Origin: Verrucomicrobiaceae bacterium | GTDB taxonomy: Bacteria > Verrucomicrobiota > Verrucomicrobiia > Verrucomicrobiales > Verrucomicrobiaceae | NCBI GenBank assembly: GCA_947458455.1 | Contig: CANGYJ010000002.1 | Coordinates: forward strand, 1 to 64,000 | Length of the DNA stretch: 64,000 bases | Reading direction: 5' to 3' | Shown here: positions 9,001-16,035 of the stretch, piece by piece | Numbering within the stretch: the first letter of the stretch is position 1 | Layout: each line of letters starts with the position of its first letter | Notes under the pieces: model-generated | Seen by the model: the letters and a program-made list of their open reading frames with translations, nothing else | Database searches by the model: none | Told to the model about the DNA's origin: nothing | Position numbers and translations under genes: made by a program

Positions 9001-9836
9001 CCGTCGAACGCATGGCTCGCAATGACCGCTACGGCCCGAATTTCCTCCGCAGCGGCGATGCACGGCCCAACCAACAACAGATCGCCTATGCGTATGGCCT
9101 GCGCTTTGCGAAGAACGGCTGGACGCACGAGCTGCGCCGCGAGTTCTTCGAGTGGTTTGCCAAAACGGGTCCGTGGCTCGGCGGGAATCAGTTCCGCGGC
9201 TTCCTCGACACCATTCGCAACGATGCGCTTGCCTCCGTGCCGGACGCGGAGGAGCGCAAACAGCTCGCTGTGCTTGCCACACCCAAGTTCATCGCCACCA
9301 AGCCCGAGGCGATCAAACCACCGAAAGGCCCCGGCAAGGCCTACACCGTCGATGAAGTCACCGCTTTGGCCTCGAATGTGCAAAGCGGCCGCAACTTCGA
9401 CCGCGGGCGCGAGCTTTTCATCGCCGCAGCTTGTCAGGCCTGCCATCGACTCGGCAACGAGGGCGGCGGAGTCGGCCCCGATCTCACCGCCGCCGGCAAT
9501 CGCTACACGCTGCGCGACCTCGTCGAAAACATCGTCGATCCCAGCAAGGTCATCTCCGACCAATACGAGAGCAGCATCCTCACGCTGAAGAACGGCAGCA
9601 CCGTCATCGGCCGCATCACCGCCGACGAAGGCGGCATCCTCCAAGTCGCCACCAACCCCGCCGCCCCCGGCCAGACCACCGACGTCCGCCACGACACCCT
9701 CCAAAGCCGCCAAGTCTCGCCGACTTCGCTCATGCCTCCCGGTTTGATCAACGCCATGAACCCCAACGAAGTCGCCGATCTGCTGGCCTACATTTTGTCC
9801 GGTGGGGACAAGCGCGGGAAGATGTTCAAGAGGTGA
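6084..9836 (+). CDS. Secreted DUF1080-dehydrogenase-cytochrome c fusion
   Basis: A 1250-aa exported protein. Order: signal peptide (1-17); DUF1080 jelly-roll domain (about 20-225) of the 3-keto-disaccharide hydrolase/lectin type; Lys/Ala-rich linker (about 232-262); a beta-sandwich (about 270-410) containing NGAEVFLNGELV; a PVC-type membrane-bound dehydrogenase beta-propeller starting DIKTLPGFKVEML (about 420-785); HEAT-like helices; and a C-terminal cytochrome c domain with the haem site CQACH at 1117-1121. Such proteins are abundant in Planctomycetes and Verrucomicrobia and are thought to oxidise sugars or related alcohols and pass electrons to haem. The DUF1080 part is nearly the same as the gene at 11122, and the propeller and haem parts resemble the gene at 12307. 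Exact substrate is unknown. The ATG at 6084 gives the signal peptide and follows the conserved leader. Confidence 0.85.
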   Translation: MKRLVFFSLLLLAPAFAQDGFKPLFNGKDLSGWDGNPELWKVENGEIVGTTTGPEQLKYNQFLIWRGGVLKNFELRAKVKQKGNNTGIQYRSREFPEAGKWSVGGYQCDIHSAAPNNAMVYGEKWGGILVQNGQSVVIDPEDKKWLVAEREPVSVDIAEWHEYTVIAQGNHVVHQIDGQMTIDLLDFGPKTQLLEGLLAFQLHRGPAMVVQIKDVMLKELPEAPVPVIDKTVIANAKPVEKADAKSKGKGKAKAQSKAETAAAPIKASSDWKWLWSDSPDSKSAARLKKEFDLGEAKVKEAMLRVSCDNGAEVFLNGELVLTNPDWQRPTQANVTKLLRSGKNELRAEATNKGSAAGFLAVLTLKLADGSERVIFTDASWSAAAPATEDWKSAKVVNTYGNKPYGEIFDRSRQKETKPTSDEVIAPKDIKTLPGFKVEMLHKVSKESEGSWVGLTVDDRGRLLATDQYGGLFRITPPPVGSGDKAQVEKLSAEINGAHGLLYAFDSLYALVNEKPNVAGLYRLRDTKGAGQFDEKTLLREIKGQGEHGNHSITLSPDGQSLYIACGNGTAQPPIEHTRGSRPFADDQVVPRTSKGAEFSDTEPQAFTCKVSPDGKRFEMIADGLRNHFDTAFNALGDLFTYDSDMEWDAGTPWYRPTRIYHLVSGGDYGFRESSGKLLGYCPDIIPPLVDVGPGCPTGVVSGLGAAFPAKYQHAIYACDWTYGTLYAVVLTPKGAGYDAKLEEFVYGKPLPLTDAVIGKDGAMYFAIGGRRTQSALYRVTYEGKESTAPAAAPVETPEHKLRVELERLHEEGTGPEAIDQAWPHLGHADRLVRYAARVAIERQPAKLWAARALKQSEPWAVIESGVALARMGGKEHQAALLSTLNTLDFAQLDTAQQLALVRVYQISIARNGLPEGDSLAKTIARLDALFPAKTNNLNRELSRTLAALGSSEVIAETIQLMRTAKDDPVSWLSVERMARNDRYGPNFLRSGDARPNQQQIAYAYGLRFAKNGWTHELRREFFEWFAKTGPWLGGNQFRGFLDTIRNDALASVPDAEERKQLAVLATPKFIATKPEAIKPPKGPGKAYTVDEVTALASNVQSGRNFDRGRELFIAAACQACHRLGNEGGGVGPDLTAAGNRYTLRDLVENIVDPSKVISDQYESSILTLKNGSTVIGRITADEGGILQVATNPAAPGQTTDVRHDTLQSRQVSPTSLMPPGLINAMNPNEVADLLAYILSGGDKRGKMFKR

Positions 9837-9958
9837 TCGCGTTGCGTTTGCGAGCTGGAAAGCTGACTCCCTCAGGCTCTACGCTGGCGCCTTGGTGCCA
9901 TTCACACGGGCAGGCTACCGTTGCCAGCAGGCCAGGAGAGGCCTAAGATGGCCCCCGA

Positions 9959-10414
9959 ATGAGTCACCTGCCTGAAACAACTCCTCAGCATTACCTCACC
10001 GGAACGTCCGCGATGACGATCCCGGACGGGGAGGCTTGTTTTGTGAACTGGCACTTCACGGACACCTTTCTCGGCGGCAAGGCCAGTTTTCGAGTCGCAG
10101 GTCGCAATTTCCCCGACACCTCGGCGCTGCTCGGCTCCGCAGGAGTGCGCGAGTGTTCGGACATCCTCCGTCGCAGTGGTGTGGAGCTGCCGCCCAGCCG
10201 CGCTTTTTATGCGGCCAACCGTGACCGCGCGTTGATGGACCTGGTGCTCGCCAACTTGCAGCAGGGACGAAGCCTGCAACATCTGCGCATTGAGGACTTT
10301 GCCGACTCGGAGGCCGAGGAGGCTCATTTGCAGGAAGTGCTTCGCGACCTGCGTGACCGACTCGGTGCTTCGGAGCAGGCGCGCATCATGGCAGACTGGT
10401 TGCAGGCCCAATGA
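9959..10414 (+). CDS. Putative antitoxin partner of AbiEii-type toxin
   Basis: A 151-aa protein with no domain I can name. It overlaps the next gene by ATGA (10411-10414), and that gene is an AbiEii/AbiGii-family nucleotidyltransferase, so a cognate antitoxin or regulator is the simplest reading. The segment VAGRNFPDTSALLGSAGVRE is distinctive, and I recall similar proteins paired with AbiEii toxins, but this cannot be checked here. It is not the usual AbiEi wing-helix antitoxin by eye. A good Shine-Dalgarno (AGGAGAGG, 9934-9941) is placed for an ATG at 9948. That ATG opens a 4-codon frame whose TGA (9960-9962) overlaps the ATG at 9959, so translation may be coupled. An internal ATG at 10011 is an alternative start. 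Confidence 0.55.
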   Translation: MSHLPETTPQHYLTGTSAMTIPDGEACFVNWHFTDTFLGGKASFRVAGRNFPDTSALLGSAGVRECSDILRRSGVELPPSRAFYAANRDRALMDLVLANLQQGRSLQHLRIEDFADSEAEEAHLQEVLRDLRDRLGASEQARIMADWLQAQ

Positions 10415-11046
10415 ACTTCACCGAAGCCCAGCAAAGCCATCTCCGCGTGATGCGCGAGGTCTTGCACTCGGTGCAGGACACACCGCTGGTGCTCAAGGGC
10501 GGCACCGCGTTGCTCGTCTGCTACGGCCTTGATCGCTTCTCGGAGGATCTCGACTTCGACGCGCCCAAGAAGCTCAATCTCGAGAGCCGCATTGAGACCG
10601 CCTTGTCCCGCACCACTCGGCAGCTCAAAATCACACGCACCAAGGACACGGACACCGTCCAGCGCTACCGTCTCGAATACGAGCATGGCACGACGCTCGG
10701 CCGATTGAAAGTGGAAGTGTCCTGCCGCGATGCAGCAGCCGCCGCGAACGACGTGATCGAGGTCGCTGGCGTGCGCACCTATCGCGTGAGCCGGTTGATC
10801 GAGCAGAAAATCAACGCTTTGGAGAACCGAACCGCTGCGCGAGATCTCTTTGATGTGCATTTCCTCGCCCGACGCCACGCAGAGGCATTCAGCTCCCAGG
10901 CACGCGAACGTCTGCGTGAGCTAACCTCGGATATCAACAGACTCGAAGGACGCTTCCGGCCCGCCTTTGAGGAGGACGACCTCTTCCGCGATCAGGCGGA
11001 CATCGTTCCCGGCTTGGTGTTGGAATTGCACACTGCCATGGCTTGA
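10411..11046 (+). CDS. AbiEii/AbiGii-family nucleotidyltransferase toxin
   Basis: A 211-aa protein. It has the two marks of the DUF1814/AbiEii fold: the segment KGGTALLVCYGLDRFSEDLDFD, where Gly-Gly-Thr-Ala-Leu precedes the Arg-x-Ser-x-Asp-Leu-Asp-Phe metal-binding site, and a later RLIEQKINAL...RTAARDLFDVHFL helix typical of the family. Members are nucleotidyltransferases; some, such as the MenT toxins, modify tRNA acceptor ends and stop growth, and some act in phage abortive infection. It is co-translated with the upstream partner through ATGA. The pair sits between two leader-bearing catabolic genes and looks inserted there. Family is clear, but toxicity is inferred. Confidence 0.82.
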   Translation: MNFTEAQQSHLRVMREVLHSVQDTPLVLKGGTALLVCYGLDRFSEDLDFDAPKKLNLESRIETALSRTTRQLKITRTKDTDTVQRYRLEYEHGTTLGRLKVEVSCRDAAAAANDVIEVAGVRTYRVSRLIEQKINALENRTAARDLFDVHFLARRHAEAFSSQARERLRELTSDINRLEGRFRPAFEEDDLFRDQADIVPGLVLELHTAMA

Positions 11047-11052
11047 GGCGGC

Positions 11053-11121
11053 TTGCCAGATCCGACACAGCTTTTGCTGGCATGTTTTGTGTGAAGGCCG
11101 CGTTTAACCACGCGACCAACC
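11053..11121 (+). promoter_or_regulatory. 69-nt conserved leader, copy 2
   Basis: It starts TTGCCAGATCCGACACAGC, 7 nt after the toxin stop codon, and ends at the base before the ATG of the DUF1080 gene. Length and block order match copies 1 and 3, and it differs from copy 1 mainly in the central 15 nt. Because it directly follows the toxin gene, the DUF1080 gene probably has its own promoter in or just before this element. Confidence 0.6.
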
Positions 11122-11886
11122 ATGAAACGCCTCGTTTTCCTCTCCCTGCTCCTGCTGTCCCCGGCTTTCGCCCAGGACGGCTTCAAACCGCTCTTCAACG
11201 GCAAAGACCTCACCGGCTGGGATGGCAATCCCGAGCTGTGGAAGGTCGAGAACGGCGAGATCGTCGGCCACACGACCGGACCGGAGCAGCTCGCGTATAA
11301 TCAATTCCTCATCTGGCGCGGCGGGAAGGTGAAAAACTTCGCGTTGAAGGCGAAAATCCGCCAGAAAGGCAACAACACCGGCATCCAATACCGCAGCAGC
11401 GAGAACACCGACAAAAAATGGTCCATCCGCGGCTACCAGTGCGACATCCACCCGAACGCGCCTTACCGTGCGATGATGTATGAAGAAGGCGGACGCGGCA
11501 TCGTCTCGCAAAACGGCCAGAGCGTCGTCATCGACCCCTCCGGCGTGAAGTGGCTCGCCAGCGAGCGTGACCCTGTCGAGGCCGATATCGCCGAGTGGCA
11601 TGAGTACACCATCATCGCGAAGGGAAACCACCTCGTGCATCAGATCGACGGCAAAACGACGATGGAGCTCACCGACTTCGAAGAGGCCAAACGCTCCCTC
11701 GAAGGCCTCATCGCCATCCAAATCCACCGCGGCCCCGCCATGGAGGTCCACATCAAGGACGTGATGCTCAAAGAGCTGCCCGAGGCCGGTGTCATCGACT
11801 TCGCCAATCACCCCATCCCCAGCGACGCGCAGATCATCGAGGCGAAGGCACCGAAGAAGGGGAAGAAGGCAGCGAAGGCGAAGTGA
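11122..11886 (+). CDS. Secreted DUF1080 protein
   Basis: A 254-aa exported protein: signal peptide of about 17 residues, one DUF1080 domain from FKPLFNGKDLTGW to about residue 228, and a Lys-rich tail. The family has a concanavalin-like jelly-roll fold and is now linked to 3-keto-glycoside hydrolysis, although many members are only presumed hydrolases or binding proteins. It is strikingly similar to the N-terminal 225 residues of the protein at 6084, including the signal peptide, so the two are recent paralogues. It could act with the dehydrogenase at 12307, which would oxidise sugars to the keto form. That pathway link is inference. Confidence 0.82.
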   Translation: MKRLVFLSLLLLSPAFAQDGFKPLFNGKDLTGWDGNPELWKVENGEIVGHTTGPEQLAYNQFLIWRGGKVKNFALKAKIRQKGNNTGIQYRSSENTDKKWSIRGYQCDIHPNAPYRAMMYEEGGRGIVSQNGQSVVIDPSGVKWLASERDPVEADIAEWHEYTIIAKGNHLVHQIDGKTTMELTDFEEAKRSLEGLIAIQIHRGPAMEVHIKDVMLKELPEAGVIDFANHPIPSDAQIIEAKAPKKGKKAAKAK

Positions 11887-12237
11887 GTCATCTTGGATTA
11901 GGGACCTGGATTCTCCTTCCACGGCGGAGAAGCTGCTGAAAATTTATCCTTTTCAAAAGGAGAAACGATTCCCTTCGGCTCACCAATTAGGCGGTTTCAC
12001 GAAGCTGCCGTGGCTGTCCGCCAGCGAAGGCGGTAGCTGGGCGTTGGCGAGCTGGTTCCATGACACATGCCAGCGTCCTCCCCTTAAAAAATGCTGGGGC
12101 AGCCCCCGAAAGAGCTGCCCCGCGTCCTGTCACCGAGGTGAACAAGAGAGATGTGGTATGAGTATAGCCGGGCACAAGTGCATTTTGCAAGTGAGCATTT
12201 GAATCGTCTGCGGTTGAGGTAGGATAAAATGCCCACC
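11887..12237. other. Intergenic stretch with GC-rich hairpin
   Basis: No gene seen in 351 nt. A perfect 8-bp hairpin (GGGGCAGC at 12096-12103, GCTGCCCC at 12114-12121) is followed on the minus strand by ATTTTTT and looks like a terminator of that strand, though no minus-strand gene lies upstream. A symmetric TCCTTTT/AAAAGGA is at 11947-11961. A weak promoter candidate for the next gene is TTGAAT (12199) with GATAAA (12223), 18 nt apart. Confidence 0.45.
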
Positions 12238-12306
12238 TTGCCAGATCCGACACAGCTTTTGCTGGCATCTTTCGTGAGAAACGGACGTTTAACCACGCCA
12301 CCCACC
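12238..12306 (+). promoter_or_regulatory. 69-nt conserved leader, copy 3
   Basis: It runs from TTGCCAGATCCGACACAGC to the base before the ATG of the dehydrogenase gene. The first 31 nt equal copy 2. The middle differs and forms a small AAACG-GA-CGTTT palindrome here, and the end (GTTTAACCACGC) is shared. The downstream protein has no DUF1080 domain, so the leader is conserved next to a different gene type, which argues against simple duplication of one gene with its upstream region. Confidence 0.6.
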
Positions 12307-14946
12307 ATGAAACGACTGCTTTTCACCTCCCTGCTCCTCTCCGCCCTGGCTCTGCCGTGCTCTTTGATGGCTCAAGACGCCAAAGGCAAAGGAAAGGGCA
12401 AAGCCAAGCCCAATCGCCCGCAAGCCGTCGGACCGGCCATCGGCGCGAATGTGGCCACGCCGGTCACGAACATCAAAACGCTGCCGAATTTCAAGGTGGA
12501 GCTGCTTTATAGCGTGCCCGGCGGTGAGCAGGGTTCCTGGGTGAACCTGTGCACCGACGATCAAGGCCGCATCTATGCCAGCGATCAATATGGCGGCCTC
12601 TATCGCTTCGCCGCACCTGCCGCAGGCCAGCCGCTGAAGCCCGCGGACGTGCAAAAGCTGCCCACCGACATCCGTGGCGTGAACGGCATGCTCTTTGCCT
12701 TCGGAGCGCTGTATGTCGGCGTGAACGATTACGAGAAAAAGATCCCCAGCGGCCTCTACCGCATCACCGACAGCAACAGCGACGAGATTCCGGACAAGGT
12801 CGAGATGCTGCGTGAATTCGACGCCAGCAGCGATCACGGCGTGCACGCCATTTTGAAGACACCCGATGGCAAAGGCCTCTACCTCATCACCGGCAACAAC
12901 GCCGTGCTCAAAGAAGGCCCCGTCGCCGGAACACCTGCTTCTTCGCCCGTGGCGAAGCTTTGGGGGGATGATCATCTCCTTCCGCGCATGCCCGATGGTC
13001 GCGGCCACAACCGCCACGTCATGGCTCCTGGCGGCATCATTTACCGCCTCGATCCCGAGGGCAAGAACATGGAAATCTTCGCCAGCGGCTTCCGCAACAT
13101 TTTCGACGGCGGTGTGAATCGCGATGGCGAACTCTTCACCTACGACGCCGACATGGAGTATGACTTCAACACGTCGTGGTATCGCCCCACACGCATCAAT
13201 CACGTCGTCAGCGGCGGCGAATACGGCTGGCGCAACGGCGCAGGCAAGTATCCCGAGTTCTACTATGACAACCTGCCTGCCACGCTGAATATCGGCCCCG
13301 GATCGCCCACCGGCACCACCTTTGGTTACGGCGCGAAGTTCCCCGCGAAATACCAAGAGGCCTTTTACGTGCTCGACTGGAGCTGGGGCAAAATCTACGC
13401 CGTGCATCTGAAGCCCAACGGCAGCACCTACACCGCCACGAAGGAAGAATTCGTCACCGGCGGCCCACTGCCGGTCAGCGATGCCATCATCGGCAAAGAC
13501 GGCGCGATGTATTTCACCATCGGCGGCCGCCGCGTGCAGAGCGGGCTGTATCGGGTGAGTTATGCGGGGAAAGAGAGCACTGCGCCAATGACCATCGTCC
13601 GATCTTCATCAATAGGTGAAGAAGAGTCTGGTCGCTACACACGCCGCTCACTCGAAGCCTTCCACGGCAAACAAGACCCCAAAGCCGTCTCCACCGCCTG
13701 GGCGCCTCTCAGCAGCACCGACCGCTACATCCGCGCTGCAGCACGCACCGCTCTGGAGCACCAGCCCGTCGCTGAATGGGAAGCCAAAGCCCTCGCGGAA
13801 ACCAACGTCACCGCGCAACTCGAAGCCCTTCTCGCCCTCACACGTGCCACTGGCATGTGCCCCACGCATCGCGCCGCTGATCACGTCGTGAACAACGCCA
13901 TGCGTGACAAACTCTGGGCCGCGATGCTCAAGCACGACTTCACCAAGCTCACACCCGAGCAACGCCTCGCCTACGTGCGCCTCACGGAGATCGTTTTGCA
14001 TCGCTTCGGCAATCCGGACGACGCCACCGTGGCCGCGATCATCGCCAAGCTCGATCCCGCGTATCCGGCGGACAACTTCGAGCTCAACTGGCTGCTCACC
14101 GAAACGCTCGCCCACCTCCAGGCACCGAATGCCGCCGCGAAAGGCATGGCGCTCATCGCCACTGCCGAAAGCCAGGAGCCGCAGGTCGAATACGCCCGCA
14201 GTCTGCGCTTCCTCAAAGCCGGCTGGACGCCGGAACTGCGCAAGCAGCAGCTCGAGTTCTTCCTCAAAGCCGCGAACTACAAAGGTGGCAGCAGCTTCGC
14301 CATCTTCATCGACTTCATCCGCAAAGACAGCCTCGCCACCTTTACGCCGGAAGAGACCGCGCAGTTCGCCGAACTCATCGCCAAGAAGCCCGAGGTGAAA
14401 TCCGCCATCGAAAACGTCGGTGCCATGTTTGTGGGCCGCACGCCGACGATGTGGACACTCGATGAACTCAGCGCCGCCGCCAAGACCGGCATGAAAGGCC
14501 GCAGCTATGACAACGGCCGGAAGATGTTCAGCGCCGCCGCCTGCTACACCTGCCACCGTTTCGGCAACGCCGGCGGCATGACCGGCCCCGACCTCACCGG
14601 GGCGGGCGGTCGCTACAGCCCGCACGACCTGCTCGATCAAATCATCAACCCCAGCAACGTCATCAACGAGCAGTTCGCCCCCATCGTCGTCACCAAAAAC
14701 GACGGCAGCATCATGACCGGCGTCGTGGTGAATCTCAGCGGCGACGGCGTCACCCTCAACACCGACCTCACCGACCCCAACCAGCGCGTGAACGTCGATC
14801 GCAAAGAAGTGAAGAGCATCGAACTCAGCAAAGTCTCTCCCATGCCCCCGATGCTCCTCGCCATGCTCAAGAAAGACGAGATCCTCGACCTCCTCGCCTA
14901 CGTCCTCAGCGGCGGAAACAAGGAGCACGCGATGTTTGCGAAGTAG
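12307..14946 (+). CDS. Secreted PVC-type dehydrogenase with cytochrome c domain
   Basis: An 879-aa exported protein: signal peptide of about 23 residues, a Lys/Gly/Ala-rich segment, a beta-propeller beginning NIKTLPNFKVELL (about 56-430), HEAT-like helical repeats (about 440-720), and a C-terminal haem domain with CYTCH at 746-750 followed by GPDLTGAGGRY. This is the membrane-bound-dehydrogenase/haem-binding architecture abundant in the PVC group, thought to oxidise sugars or alcohols and feed a c-type cytochrome chain. It matches the second half of the fusion at 6084, for example the segments ATDQYGG and SDQYGG and the shared end PNEVADLLAY/KDEILDLLAY. Cofactor and substrate are not identifiable from sequence alone. 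Confidence 0.84.
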   Translation: MKRLLFTSLLLSALALPCSLMAQDAKGKGKGKAKPNRPQAVGPAIGANVATPVTNIKTLPNFKVELLYSVPGGEQGSWVNLCTDDQGRIYASDQYGGLYRFAAPAAGQPLKPADVQKLPTDIRGVNGMLFAFGALYVGVNDYEKKIPSGLYRITDSNSDEIPDKVEMLREFDASSDHGVHAILKTPDGKGLYLITGNNAVLKEGPVAGTPASSPVAKLWGDDHLLPRMPDGRGHNRHVMAPGGIIYRLDPEGKNMEIFASGFRNIFDGGVNRDGELFTYDADMEYDFNTSWYRPTRINHVVSGGEYGWRNGAGKYPEFYYDNLPATLNIGPGSPTGTTFGYGAKFPAKYQEAFYVLDWSWGKIYAVHLKPNGSTYTATKEEFVTGGPLPVSDAIIGKDGAMYFTIGGRRVQSGLYRVSYAGKESTAPMTIVRSSSIGEEESGRYTRRSLEAFHGKQDPKAVSTAWAPLSSTDRYIRAAARTALEHQPVAEWEAKALAETNVTAQLEALLALTRATGMCPTHRAADHVVNNAMRDKLWAAMLKHDFTKLTPEQRLAYVRLTEIVLHRFGNPDDATVAAIIAKLDPAYPADNFELNWLLTETLAHLQAPNAAAKGMALIATAESQEPQVEYARSLRFLKAGWTPELRKQQLEFFLKAANYKGGSSFAIFIDFIRKDSLATFTPEETAQFAELIAKKPEVKSAIENVGAMFVGRTPTMWTLDELSAAAKTGMKGRSYDNGRKMFSAAACYTCHRFGNAGGMTGPDLTGAGGRYSPHDLLDQIINPSNVINEQFAPIVVTKNDGSIMTGVVVNLSGDGVTLNTDLTDPNQRVNVDRKEVKSIELSKVSPMPPMLLAMLKKDEILDLLAYVLSGGNKEHAMFAK

Positions 14947-14979
14947 CTTCGTTCACCCGTGAGGGTAAGGTGAGGGCTC

Positions 14980-16035
14980 ATGGAAATGGATTCAATCGAA
15001 CCGCCTTACCGGCATGGAGGTCCGCTCGGCGGCGCACGATTCAAGGTGCAGCCAGAGGACTTCATCGTGGAGGAGTTGCTGGGCTTTGAACCCTCGGGTG
15101 AGGGTGAGCACTGCCTCGTGTGGGTGGAGAAGCGTGATCTGGATAGCAATGCGGCAGGCGCACGGCTGGCGGATGCGCTCGGGCTGCGCCGGAGGCTGGT
15201 GAGTCATTGCGGATTGAAGGACCGGCAGGCAGTGACGCGGCAGTGGTTCAGCCTGCACATGCCGGGGCAGCCCTCGCCGGAGCCTGCGGCACTCGAATCG
15301 GAAGGCCTGCGTGTGCTGCAAATCACCCGAAACACCCGCAAGCTGCGGCGCGGCATTCATTTCGGCAATCGCTTCACCATTCGACTGCGTGAGCCGAGCT
15401 TTGACCTCGCGGCAGCCGAGCAGCGATGGCAAAAGATCGTGCTCGATGGCGTGCCAAACCTCTTCGGCAGCCAGCGTTTCGGCCACGAAGGCCGCAATGT
15501 GGAAAAGGCGCTCGCCATGTTTCGCGGTGAATTCACGCCGGGGGATCGTCTGCTGCGTGGCTTGCTGCTTTCCAGTGTGCGCAGCCATCTTTTCAATGCG
15601 GTCGTGGCGGAGCGAATGGAGCGCGGCATCTGGGATCATGCCTTGCCGGGTGAGGTGTATGGCTTTCCTGACAACGGCACGCTGCTGCTCATCAGCAATC
15701 AGCGCGGCGATGAACCGCAACGCTTCGCCGAGGGCAAGGTGGAGCTCACCGCGCCGCTCTGGGGCAGTGGCGAGCTACACAGCGCGGATGAGGTGCATGC
15801 GCTGGAACAGGAGGTAGCAGCACGCTTTCCTGAACTCACCGCTGGCCTGGAAGCTGCGGGGCTGCGCCAAGAACGACGTGTGATGCGGCTGCGTCCGCTG
15901 AATCCCGCTCTCATCTCGCTACCGGATGCTGATTTGCAGTTCAGCTTTGATCTGCCACGCGGAACGTATGCCACCACCGTGCTGCGTGAGCTGGCGGAAC
16001 TCCTCACGGTGGCAGCGCAAAGCCGCGACGAGTGA
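14980..16035 (+). CDS. truD: tRNA pseudouridine(13) synthase TruD
   Basis: A 351-aa cytoplasmic enzyme that converts U13 of certain tRNAs, such as tRNA-Glu, to pseudouridine. The N-terminal PEDFIVEELLGFEPSGEGEH matches TruD. The catalytic motif is GLKDRQAVTRQWF with the nucleophile Asp at residue 81 (E. coli has GQKDKHAVT with Asp80), and GVPNLFGSQRFG and the late GTYATTVLREL are also conserved. Length is normal. Two in-frame ATGs lie close together (14980, 14986), and the first is used. Its 3' end overlaps the convergent beta-helix gene by 32 nt, so the two mRNAs are antisense to each other at their ends. Confidence 0.95.
   Translation: MEMDSIEPPYRHGGPLGGARFKVQPEDFIVEELLGFEPSGEGEHCLVWVEKRDLDSNAAGARLADALGLRRRLVSHCGLKDRQAVTRQWFSLHMPGQPSPEPAALESEGLRVLQITRNTRKLRRGIHFGNRFTIRLREPSFDLAAAEQRWQKIVLDGVPNLFGSQRFGHEGRNVEKALAMFRGEFTPGDRLLRGLLLSSVRSHLFNAVVAERMERGIWDHALPGEVYGFPDNGTLLLISNQRGDEPQRFAEGKVELTAPLWGSGELHSADEVHALEQEVAARFPELTAGLEAAGLRQERRVMRLRPLNPALISLPDADLQFSFDLPRGTYATTVLRELAELLTVAAQSRDE

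Noticed and set aside
8103-9713. A 536-aa minus-strand frame opposite the fusion gene
   Set aside because: Shadow; the plus strand encodes the conserved dehydrogenase and haem domain.
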